Numbered from the stretch's first letter, positions 1-6,330 are shown. The stretch: DNA of 10,936 nucleotides from an uncultured Bacteroidales bacterium (GCA_937890845.1 CALADR010000026.1:1-10936), one strand, 5' to 3'. Notes: generated by a model not told the origin, from the letters alone. Made by a program: numbers and translations.

Positions 1-259
1 CTTTGACAGAAAAGAAACTGACCCTGAAAAAGTCATTGAGAAATGGCGTCTTTCAGAAATTACCCCTATGGCAACAAACATACAGTTCGTATTTTTTAGA
101 AACGGGGATGACATTCTCGTTAAAATAATGCACAATGAAACAGAAATGCATCTCCCGATTCAGTCAGTAAAAGGAGTCTTTTACCGGTGGGGTGACATAA
201 AGAAATTCTATACAGACTATATTTCTTCCTTGAAGTATCCGTCAGACTGTATTGAATAA
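1..259 (+). CDS. Histidine-type phosphatase (MINPP/phytase-like), C-terminal fragment
   Basis: The frame is open from base 2 to a TAA at 257-259, so this is the last 85 codons or so of a gene that starts outside the window. The Met at 68 is internal. The visible end reads ITPMATNIQFVFFRNGDD, then ILVKIMHNETEMHLPI, then YRWGDIKKFY. This resembles, from memory, the C-terminal strand and helix of Bacteroidota branch-2 histidine acid phosphatases (multiple inositol polyphosphate phosphatase-like), which remove phosphate from inositol phosphates or other phosphomonoesters in the periplasm. The catalytic RHG and HD/HAE motifs would lie upstream and cannot be checked. A strong hairpin follows 7 bp after the stop, so this is the end of its transcription unit. 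The family call is moderately sure; the substrate is not known. Confidence 0.6.
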   Translation, partial: FDRKETDPEKVIEKWRLSEITPMATNIQFVFFRNGDDILVKIMHNETEMHLPIQSVKGVFYRWGDIKKFYTDYISSLKYPSDCIE

Positions 260-266
260 GAATATA

Positions 267-318
267 AAAACCAGTAGGCAGCATCAAAATAAAGAATTTG
301 ATGCTGCCTACTGGTTTT
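267..318. terminator. Bidirectional hairpin terminator
   Basis: A perfect inverted repeat has 22-bp arms at 267-288 and 297-318 around an 8-nt loop. The outer four pairs are A:T, so either strand ends in a short U run after the GC-containing stem. It lies between two convergent genes, the phosphatase end at 259 and the carboxylase-like end at 333, and probably terminates both. Confidence 0.85.
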
Positions 319-332
319 AACTTAAGGGGATA

Positions 333-2114
333 TTACTCCACAAATGCCAGAATCTCACCTTTAGATACCATATCGCCCTGTTTTGCGCATATGGCAACGA
401 TACGTCCGTCAACAGCCGGTATCACCTCCTCCATACCGTAGTATGTCTGTATATAACTGATGGCCTTTCCTGCCTTCACTTCCGTACCGGCAACAGGAGC
501 TGTCGAATCATCATCCACATCAACCTGCCATATAAGCTGCCCTTTGACAGGAGCCTGGACTGGTTTTGCATGAGGATATTTCTCAACTATCTGTTCCACA
601 TCATATTTAGGCATTTCCACTACAGGCCTTGTGATTACAATCGGTGCACCTGCTTTTTCTTTTGCTGCCTCAAGATCTTTGTTGAAACGCTCCTTGGCAA
701 CTCCGCTCTTGTAGTCACGGTACTGTCTTTCATGCATTGCAAACTCAAAGAGCTCCTCATCGTCCTGACCGGCATCCCAACCTTCCTCCTTCATCATCTG
801 ACGGAACTTGTCCAACTCATTCGGGAATGCATCCTGCGGATTTCCAGTGTAAAACTCAAGGCCCTTGCTCTTTGCAAGTTCTACAATCTCAGGAGCAAGT
901 TCTCCTGGAAGTTTTCCCATCTTTCCAAGAATCATGTTCCATGTATCCTTGTCAATAGTTGTCCACCTAGGCTGTCCCTTAAGAATATTCATAAGATTCA
1001 TCAGGGCAGTATTCTTGACATACTGACTGAAAGGCGTTACCAATGGAGGATAACCCAGACGAGGCCATACATACTCTACTTCCTGGAATAGCATGACCAT
1101 CAGATTGTCCAGAGAAAGTTCCTGCTTGCCCTGAGCACGCAAAGAAGCGTTTATCGCACCATGAAAACCTTTAAGGTCTGCCATCATAGACCCCATCATA
1201 CCTCCAGGAAGGCCGCATCCCACAAGAAGAGAACTCATATGAGAGTTGTTAGGGTCAATCCAATATCCGAGGAATTCGTCAATGAATTTCTGGGTCAGGC
1301 GTCGTACCTCCATATAGGCATCCATATTTAAATCCTTCACCTTGAATCCGTCAGCCTTCATCATCTCACGGATTGTAATGACATCAGGATGGACCTTGCC
1401 CCAGGAAAGAGGCTCTACAGCAACATCCAGATAATCGGCTCCGGCTCTCGCAACCTCAAGCATTGAAGCAGGTGAAAATCCAGGACCAGTATGCCCGTGA
1501 TACTGTACTTTGATATGAGGGTATTTTGTTTTAATAGACTTTGTAAGCTGCCCGAGGAAAGTAGGACGTCCAATCCCTGCCATATCTTTAAGACATATTT
1601 CATCGCAACCGTACCCGACGACCTTATCAACCACACCCATATAATACTCCACTGTATGTATAGGTGAGTTTGTTATAGACAGGGCTACCTGTGAAATCAT
1701 CCCGCCTTTCTTTGCATATTCCACGGAAAGACGAAGGTTCCTGTGGTCGTTAAGTCCGCAGAAAGACCTTGATATATTGGTTCCCTGCTTGCATTTGACC
1801 TTATACATCAGTTCCCTGACATCTGCAGGTACAGGATTCATTCTCAAAGCATTAAGTCCACGCTCAAGCATATGCGTCTGAATGCCGGCCTTATTGAAAG
1901 GTGCAGTCCACTCCCTCACTGCTCTGTTAGGGTTTTCTCCAAAAAGAAGATTGACCTGCTCGAATGCTCCTCCATTTGTTTCAACTCTGTCGAAGCAGCC
2001 CATATCTATAATAGCCGGGGCCACCTCTTTCAACTGGCTGACAGTCGGTACATATTTGCCCGAAGACTGCCACATATCCCTGTAAACCAGGGAAAACTTA
2101 ATTTCTCTTGCCAT
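333..2114 (-). CDS. Oxaloacetate decarboxylase alpha / pyruvate carboxylase subunit B-like protein lacking the biotinyl lysine
   Basis: The product is about 593 residues, close to the usual OadA/PycB length. The N-terminal carboxyltransferase barrel keeps the signature RDMWQS (R12, D13, Q16), the CLKDMAG motif with the lysine that is carbamylated in relatives (K176), and HGH metal ligands (H206, H208). The family reaction moves a carboxyl group between biotin and pyruvate/oxaloacetate or a related acyl-CoA. The C-terminal 75 residues have the biotinyl/lipoyl barrel pattern (VQAPVKGQL, then VDGRIVAICAKQGDMVSKGE). However, where relatives have (E/A)AMKM this protein reads TYYGM, with glycine in place of the biotin-accepting lysine. 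It may therefore not be biotinylated, and its reaction is uncertain. An in-frame ATG three codons upstream (2121-2123) is possible, but it would leave only about 7 nt of leader after the promoter, so the ATG at 2112-2114 is preferred. It appears monocistronic. Confidence 0.85.
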   Translation of the reverse strand: MAREIKFSLVYRDMWQSSGKYVPTVSQLKEVAPAIIDMGCFDRVETNGGAFEQVNLLFGENPNRAVREWTAPFNKAGIQTHMLERGLNALRMNPVPADVRELMYKVKCKQGTNISRSFCGLNDHRNLRLSVEYAKKGGMISQVALSITNSPIHTVEYYMGVVDKVVGYGCDEICLKDMAGIGRPTFLGQLTKSIKTKYPHIKVQYHGHTGPGFSPASMLEVARAGADYLDVAVEPLSWGKVHPDVITIREMMKADGFKVKDLNMDAYMEVRRLTQKFIDEFLGYWIDPNNSHMSSLLVGCGLPGGMMGSMMADLKGFHGAINASLRAQGKQELSLDNLMVMLFQEVEYVWPRLGYPPLVTPFSQYVKNTALMNLMNILKGQPRWTTIDKDTWNMILGKMGKLPGELAPEIVELAKSKGLEFYTGNPQDAFPNELDKFRQMMKEEGWDAGQDDEELFEFAMHERQYRDYKSGVAKERFNKDLEAAKEKAGAPIVITRPVVEMPKYDVEQIVEKYPHAKPVQAPVKGQLIWQVDVDDDSTAPVAGTEVKAGKAISYIQTYYGMEEVIPAVDGRIVAICAKQGDMVSKGEILAFVE

Positions 2115-2136
2115 ATTGACCATATTTTTATCGATG

Positions 2137-2168
2137 CAAATATAAGAAGCGGATTAAAATTTTTCAAA
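2137..2168 (-). promoter_or_regulatory. Bacteroidota-type promoter of the carboxylase-like gene
   Basis: On the minus strand TATATTTG (2144-2137) matches the -7 consensus TAnnTTTG. A TTTG lies at 2168-2165, separated from it by 20 nt. Transcription would start near 2130, just upstream of the start codon. This means the gene need not depend on read-through from the SDR operon behind it. Confidence 0.7.
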
Positions 2169-2199
2169 AATTAGAAGCAGTTTAAATCGTTGCAAAATG

Positions 2200-3054
2200 T
2201 CAGACATCCATCCTGAATGGCTTTAACCACTTGTAAATCCACGCCAGTACAGGCTCAGGAAATATTACTATCAATGGTTTGAAAAGATGGTTAAGGAATC
2301 CCGGCATTGTTCCTTTATTTCTCCTGAATGTAGCCCGCAACGCCTTATCTACAGCTTTTTCAGCCGGAATCATTATCTGCAGATTCCTTGCAAGTTTACG
2401 TAAAGACGGTTTTAAGTTGAAAAGAGGAGTATCTACTGCTCCGAAATAAGCATTTGTCACACTTACTCCTGTTCCCCTGCACTCAATACGCAACGCACGG
2501 GAAAAGTCTTTTACAAACCTTTTCGTAGATGCATACATTCCAAGACCTGGCCATGGAATCCATGCTGCCAAAGAAGATACATTAAGTATATAACCGCATC
2601 CTCGCTCTTTCATTTCCGGTACAAACTCCCGGCACAACATCAGCGGAGTATAATTATGTACCATCATCATAAGAGACAATGCCCGCTTAGAAGTTTCTGC
2701 TATTCCCTGATAGTAAAACAAACCGGCATTGTTTATAAGTACTTCCACATTGCATCCGTTTTCACTGGCAAAGGCATGCACCCTCGATGCCGCGTCCTGT
2801 ACAGACAAATCCTGGATAAATGTAAGAATCTTAAAATCAGGCTTATATGGAATACGCCAATCTTCCAGTGCATTTACTTTTTCTCTTATACCATATACTG
2901 CTTCTTCAAGTTTAAGTGCATTAATGTCAACAACAAGCAAGTTATATCCTGCAAGCGCAAGTCTTTCTGCATAAAGGCGGCCCATTCCTGAAGCCGCCCC
3001 TGTAATAATTGCAACCGCCGAATAATTTCTGAATATTCTATTTTCTTCTTTCAT
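2200..3054 (-). CDS. Short-chain dehydrogenase/reductase (SDR)
   Basis: About 284 residues with classical SDR motifs in order: the dinucleotide-binding TGAASGMG at 18-25, NNAG at 108-111, NVSS near 158-161 with the catalytic Ser, and YASTK at 174-178 with the Tyr/Lys pair. The C-terminus is basic and hydrophobic (LFKPLIVIFPEPVLAWIYKWLKPF), which may be a membrane-associated tail. The open frame runs further upstream into the preceding gene, but SDR similarity begins only after the ATG at 3052-3054. An ATG at 3061-3063 is an equally possible start. The gene lies about 50 bp behind the CoA-transferase remnant and is probably the last gene of that operon. Unlike its two upstream neighbours it shows no frame damage. 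The substrate is unknown; context suggests an acyl-CoA or keto-acid metabolite. Confidence 0.85.
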   Translation of the reverse strand: MKEENRIFRNYSAVAIITGAASGMGRLYAERLALAGYNLLVVDINALKLEEAVYGIREKVNALEDWRIPYKPDFKILTFIQDLSVQDAASRVHAFASENGCNVEVLINNAGLFYYQGIAETSKRALSLMMMVHNYTPLMLCREFVPEMKERGCGYILNVSSLAAWIPWPGLGMYASTKRFVKDFSRALRIECRGTGVSVTNAYFGAVDTPLFNLKPSLRKLARNLQIMIPAEKAVDKALRATFRRNKGTMPGFLNHLFKPLIVIFPEPVLAWIYKWLKPFRMDV

Positions 3055-3103
3055 TTTATGCATTAACCTGTACTCAAAATAATTACGATATACATTTTCA
3101 CTT

Positions 3104-3916
3104 TCAACGCAATCGCAAAAAGCTGTAACCGAAACGTTCGCAAGCGGTCTTTTCCAAGTCCTCACGGGCTTCCGGAGCGGCAATTGCAATAAGCGCTTTT
3201 GCCCTTTGTGCAAGATTCTTGCCACGGAGAAAAGCTATACCGTATTCTGTAACCACGTACTGGGCCAAAGCCCTTGGAGTTACAACTCCGGCTCCTAGAG
3301 TCAGTGTAGGAGTAATCTTGGAATGTCCTTTCCCGGACACAGCAGACATTGCAATGAATGTCTTGCCTCCCTCTGACAATGCGCCGCCATACATAAAATC
3401 ATGCTGACCTCCCACACCTGAAAACATACGAGTACCTATAGAATCCGCACACACCTACCCCGTAAGATCTATTTCAAGTGCAGAATTGATAGCTACCACC
3501 TTAGGATTCTGTCTTATACGAAAAGGATCATTTGTCCAGGCTACATCCTTTACTATGACATCCTGGTTATAATCCATAAAATCATACAGTCTCTTTGAAC
3601 CTAACGCAAGCGAAGCCACGCATTTGCCAGGCATTACCTTCTTCCGGGAATTATCTATAACCCCGCTTCTGATCAACGGAACCACGCCGTCTGTCATGGC
3701 CTCCGTATGAAGTCCCAGATGCCTGTGGTCTGCCAGAGCAGAGAGTACTGCATTTGGAATTCCACCAACACCTATCTGCAGTGTAGCACCGTCAGATATC
3801 TGCTCCGCGATATACCGTCCTATCTTCTGCTCCTTGTCATCTGGAACACTTACAGGCAAGACTACCAAAGTCTCGTCTACTTCCACACAGGCATCAACAG
3901 AACCGTATCCTTTTTC
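3104..3916 (-). pseudogene. Acetyl-CoA hydrolase/transferase family CoA-transferase (4-hydroxybutyrate CoA-transferase-like), truncated and interrupted
   Basis: In a single frame the minus strand encodes the C-terminal part of a Cat/AbfT-type CoA-transferase: CVEVDETLVVLP, DGATLQIGVGGIPNAVL, LHTEAMTDGVV (the HTE motif carries the catalytic Glu in this family), then SGVGGQHDFMYGGAL and VVTEYGIAFLRGKN. Two defects are visible. First, roughly the first 170 residues expected for a 430-440 residue enzyme are absent: similarity begins around 3905-3916 and an in-frame TGA sits at 3917-3919. Second, a TAG at 3455-3457 interrupts the conserved EIDLTG-x-VCADSIGT stretch exactly where relatives have Gln, consistent with a CAG-to-TAG change. 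The intact enzyme would transfer CoA between an acyl-CoA and a carboxylate. It lies between the iorA remnant and the SDR gene. A sequencing or assembly error is possible for each defect singly, but less likely for all of them together. Confidence 0.85.
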
Positions 3917-4042
3917 TCATCCAGGGCACAGCACAACATAAAAGATGCGAATGTCCCCATCATAGAACCCACGGTCGGAACACAGGACGAAGGCGAAATA
4001 TCCATATTAAGGAAAGCCTTGATAAACCTCGAAGCATTCTCC
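3917..4042 (-). other. Degenerate junction between iorA and CoA-transferase remnants
   Basis: Neither neighbour's frame is open here: stops occur in the shared iorA/CoA-transferase frame at 4043-4045, 4007-4009 and 3917-3919. A second frame stays open from about 4077 to a stop at 3877-3879. It reads ITPLKENASRFIKAF just after the iorA frame breaks. This could be the shifted iorA C-terminus, since relatives continue with a PLKKN-like stretch after the TPP domain. The rest, including SMMGTFASFMLCCALDEK, I do not recognise. The DEK at its end may be the start of the CoA-transferase DExGY motif. A scar of one or more deletions is more likely than a real gene. Confidence 0.5.
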
Positions 4043-4336
4043 TTAAGCGGCGTAATACCTGCAATGCTCACAGGCAACTCCTATTCCTTCGCAGATCTGC
4101 TCATAACGTCCCGTACCGGCAGAATCCTGACCGCCTGTCATTCCAGTGGTAAGATTGTCAGAAATAATCACTATTATATCAGCATTGCAGTTTACTGCAT
4201 CAAGAAGACCTGTCATTCCTGAATGGATAAAAGTGGAATCGCCTATCACTGCAACGGACGGATATTGACCGGCATCCAATGCCCCTCTGGCGATAGCTTC
4301 ATCGCCTAAAAGCAAAATTTTCAAGTTCGGATCCAT
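4043..4336 (-). pseudogene. iorA: Indolepyruvate:ferredoxin oxidoreductase alpha subunit, internally deleted remnant
   Basis: Residues 1-23 (LKILLLGDEAIARGALDAG) are the start of an IorA protein. They are followed directly, from residue 24, by its C-terminal thiamine diphosphate domain: QYPSVAVIGDSTFIHSGMTG, then a GDS...SDN pattern (ISDNLTTGMTGGQDSAGTGR), then GIGVACEHCR. A full IorA is about 530 residues or more, so roughly 380 are missing, including the pyrimidine-binding domain; the ferredoxin-type cluster region is also not present. The frame then breaks after HCR (near 4055) and stops at 4043. IorA with IorB oxidises aryl or branched 2-oxo acids to acyl-CoA with ferredoxin. No iorB is visible. 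The product cannot be a working enzyme. The deletion point falls on the codons for Asp-Ala-Gly at 4268-4276. Confidence 0.85.
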
Positions 4337-4357
4337 ATTATTGTAGTTAGCTTATTC

Positions 4358-4387
4358 CAAATTTAATTAAACATTTTAAGCATACAA
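4358..4387 (-). promoter_or_regulatory. Candidate promoter of the iorA remnant operon
   Basis: On the minus strand TAAATTTG (4365-4358) fits the TAnnTTTG -7 pattern about 21 bp before the iorA start codon. A TTGT lies 18 nt further upstream (4387-4384). If active, it still transcribes the decayed genes and the intact SDR. Confidence 0.5.
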
Positions 4388-4503
4388 CTAAATATGGTTA
4401 AAAAAATCAACTACTTTCCAGCAAAATATTACAAAGCCCAATTATTAACCAATTCTTCAGTTATAATCGTCAAAAATGCGAATTTTGAATTTTTCAATTT
4501 TAT

Positions 4504-4534
4504 TTTGCGCGGAAACTTTTTATCGCTACTTTTG
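4504..4534 (+). promoter_or_regulatory. Bacteroidota-type promoter of the Fur-family gene
   Basis: TTTG at 4504-4507, a 19-nt spacer, then TACTTTTG at 4527-4534 match the consensus TTTG-N19-TAnnTTTG. Transcription would start near 4541, giving a leader of about 45 nt before the ATG at 4587. Confidence 0.75.
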
Positions 4535-4551
4535 CATATATGCATTATAAT
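4533..4551. promoter_or_regulatory. Adjacent palindromes at the predicted transcription start (possible operator)
   Basis: TGCATATATGCA (4533-4544) is a perfect 12-bp palindrome overlapping the end of the -7 box and the predicted start site. It runs into ATTATAAT (4544-4551), another palindrome that recalls the AT core of Fur/PerR-type boxes. Position suggests autoregulation by the downstream Fur-like protein. The sites are AT-rich and could be chance. Confidence 0.35.
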
Positions 4552-4586
4552 ATACTGTCAGGACAGAAGCACATTATGCAACAAAT

Positions 4587-5048
4587 ATGAACAATTCAAA
4601 AAACAACAATACAGATTTTTTCAAGTCCATTCTAAAAAAACATGGTCTCAAGGCTACTCCTCAGAGAATGGCCGTGCACAATGCGATGATGAGTCTGGGA
4701 CATGCTTCTGCAGACATGGTTACCGAGCACATAAAAAAAGAAGACGTTGCAAAAGTTACAGTTGCATCCGTTTATAATATTCTTTCAAACCTCGCTCTGT
4801 TAGGCATATATAACCACAGAATGAGTTCCAACAACAAAATGTATTTCGATGTAAATACATTCAAGCACATGCATCTGTACGACTGTGAAAACCATATATA
4901 TAAAGATGTTCTGGATGACGAACTTATCGAAATAGTGGAAAGACATCTGAGCAAGAAAAGATTCAGAGGATACAAAATAGAACACATTGACATCCAGCTT
5001 ATTGGCAGACCGTCAAGAAAACGGACTGCAATTACAGCTGCAAGATAA
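4587..5048 (+). CDS. Fur-family transcriptional regulator
   Basis: A 153-residue protein of the usual Fur/PerR length. The N-terminal winged helix is clear: LKATPQRMAV (21-30), GHASADMVTEHI (38-49) and TVASVYNILSNLALLGI (58-74), the recognition helix region. The C-terminal dimerisation half begins at YFDVN and contains HMHLYDCENH (94-103). These His and Cys residues could bind a metal. The CXXC pairs that hold structural zinc in many Fur and PerR proteins are absent; the first pair's positions are Asp and Asn, with one Cys (C100) and H103 nearby. The family represses genes in response to iron, zinc, manganese or peroxide; which one applies here cannot be read from the sequence. A well-matched promoter and palindromes lie upstream. 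The glycosyltransferase gene begins 19 bp after its stop. Confidence 0.85.
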   Translation: MNNSKNNNTDFFKSILKKHGLKATPQRMAVHNAMMSLGHASADMVTEHIKKEDVAKVTVASVYNILSNLALLGIYNHRMSSNNKMYFDVNTFKHMHLYDCENHIYKDVLDDELIEIVERHLSKKRFRGYKIEHIDIQLIGRPSRKRTAITAAR

Positions 5049-5067
5049 ACTACAGCCTGCCATCAGC

Positions 5068-6330
5068 ATGAACGTTCTCTGGTTATCATCCGCAAACATT
5101 CTTTTCAACGAAAAAGGTGACAGGACATATAACGGCAAAGGCTGGATAGGCTCTCTGGCAGATGCCGTTCAGGAATTTGCTCCCCAGACAGAACTGAGCG
5201 TGGCATTCATAAGTTCCGGAAAGGATAAAGTCACAGAAAGAGACGGCATCACATATTACAGCATCAAGAGCAGGAAACCTGAGGGCATAAAAAAGTTAAT
5301 GTATAACTGGACAGGATATCCATCCGAATCTTACGATGACAGGATTCTAGAAATCGCAAATATGGCAAAACCGGATGTGATACATGTCTTCGGAGCTGAG
5401 TCAAAACTATCATCCTGGCTTCTGCATGCAGAAGCCATTCCGACCACTCTGCACATACAAGGCATACTGACAGAATGTATTGAACATTTTTTTTCGGAAG
5501 ACATAAAACCTTCAGACTTCCTGTCCTGCAACTCTTTTTTCAATGAAGCAGTACTTAGGAACGGCTATCTCCATCTGTATAATGACTTCAAGACAAGGGC
5601 AGCAAAAGAACGTAAATATCTTTCTTCTGTCAAATTTGCGATGGGACGGACGGACTGGGACAGAAATGTATTGAAAAAACTCTCTTCTGCATCCTACTCA
5701 CATGTGGACGAAGTCCTGAGGCCCGTTTTCTATAAAAATGCCGGAATATGGAAGCCGGACTCCAATAGACACAAGAAAAAACTTTTATCCACAATTTCTG
5801 AAATGCCATATAAAGGTATTGACACTATTCTCAAAACAGCCGTTATTCTGAAGAAAAAAGGCATAGAAATAGAATGGAATGTCGCTGGAGTCAGGGAAGA
5901 TTCGGCCCTTGTACGAATATTCGAAAAGAAGTTCAACATAAGCGGAAAGGAAAATGGTGTCAGATTCATAGGAGTGCAAAATGAAGAACAGCTCGTCAGG
6001 CTAATGGAATCATCTGACATATACATACATCCCTCTCACATAGAAAACTCACCAAACAGCCTGTGCGAGGCTCAAATGACAGGCATTCCGACTATAGCCG
6101 CCGCATCAGGAGGTACTGCTACTATTGCAGACTACGGAAAAGCAAGCATCCTGTATAATGACGGAGACTGCTTTTCTCTCTCTGAAATCATCTGCAATCT
6201 GGCAGAAGACTGCAACATGGCAGAAAAGACAGGAATAGCCGGACAAAAGACAGCGGCAAGAAGGCACGACCGTAAACAAATCGTAACAGACCTTCTTACC
6301 GCCTATAACACAGCTCGCAAAAGCCTTTAG
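5068..6330 (+). CDS. GT4-type (GT-B fold) glycosyltransferase
   Basis: About 420 residues from the ATG at 5068-5070. The open frame extends 27 codons further upstream but overlaps the Fur-like gene, and the typical GT-B start MNVLWLSSANILFNEK begins here. The N-terminal domain has the acceptor-side glycine stretch (NGKGWIGSLADAV), and DVIHVFGAES resembles the usual hinge pattern. The C-terminal domain carries a nucleotide-sugar site with E326 and E334 in HIENSPNSLCEAQMTG, the E-x7-E motif of GT4/GT1 families, followed by GIPTIAAASGG. No signal peptide or membrane segment is visible, so it is probably cytoplasmic or peripheral. Likely role: adding a sugar in polysaccharide, lipopolysaccharide or glycoprotein synthesis; donor and acceptor are unknown. 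No other sugar-assembly genes are adjacent, which is unusual. Its stop codon overlaps the stop of the convergent peroxiredoxin gene. Confidence 0.85.
   Translation: MNVLWLSSANILFNEKGDRTYNGKGWIGSLADAVQEFAPQTELSVAFISSGKDKVTERDGITYYSIKSRKPEGIKKLMYNWTGYPSESYDDRILEIANMAKPDVIHVFGAESKLSSWLLHAEAIPTTLHIQGILTECIEHFFSEDIKPSDFLSCNSFFNEAVLRNGYLHLYNDFKTRAAKERKYLSSVKFAMGRTDWDRNVLKKLSSASYSHVDEVLRPVFYKNAGIWKPDSNRHKKKLLSTISEMPYKGIDTILKTAVILKKKGIEIEWNVAGVREDSALVRIFEKKFNISGKENGVRFIGVQNEEQLVRLMESSDIYIHPSHIENSPNSLCEAQMTGIPTIAAASGGTATIADYGKASILYNDGDCFSLSEIICNLAEDCNMAEKTGIAGQKTAARRHDRKQIVTDLLTAYNTARKSL

Noticed and set aside
570..1091. 173-codon plus-strand open frame opposite the carboxylase-like gene
   Set aside because: It is antisense to a well-supported coding sequence, with Cys/Phe/Leu/His-rich composition typical of a shadow frame and no recognisable motif.
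3055..3225. Upstream extension of the SDR frame by up to 57 codons
   Set aside because: It overlaps the 3' end of the CoA-transferase remnant in another frame, has no SDR similarity, and the Rossmann motif follows a good internal ATG at 3052-3054.
3707..4222. 171-codon plus-strand open frame across the pseudogene region
   Set aside because: It reads antisense through clear CoA-transferase and iorA similarity and has no recognisable domain; damage to the sense strand does not make the antisense frame a gene.
4485..4497. Short inverted repeat TTGAA/TTCAA in the Fur-ior intergenic region
   Set aside because: Five-base arms in a very AT-rich stretch are expected by chance, and it does not line up with either promoter.
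4987..5067. Earlier start for the glycosyltransferase overlapping the Fur-like gene
   Set aside because: The 27 extra residues are translated from the Fur-like gene in another frame, are Gln-rich and unlike a GT-B N-terminus; the ATG at 5068 gives the normal start.
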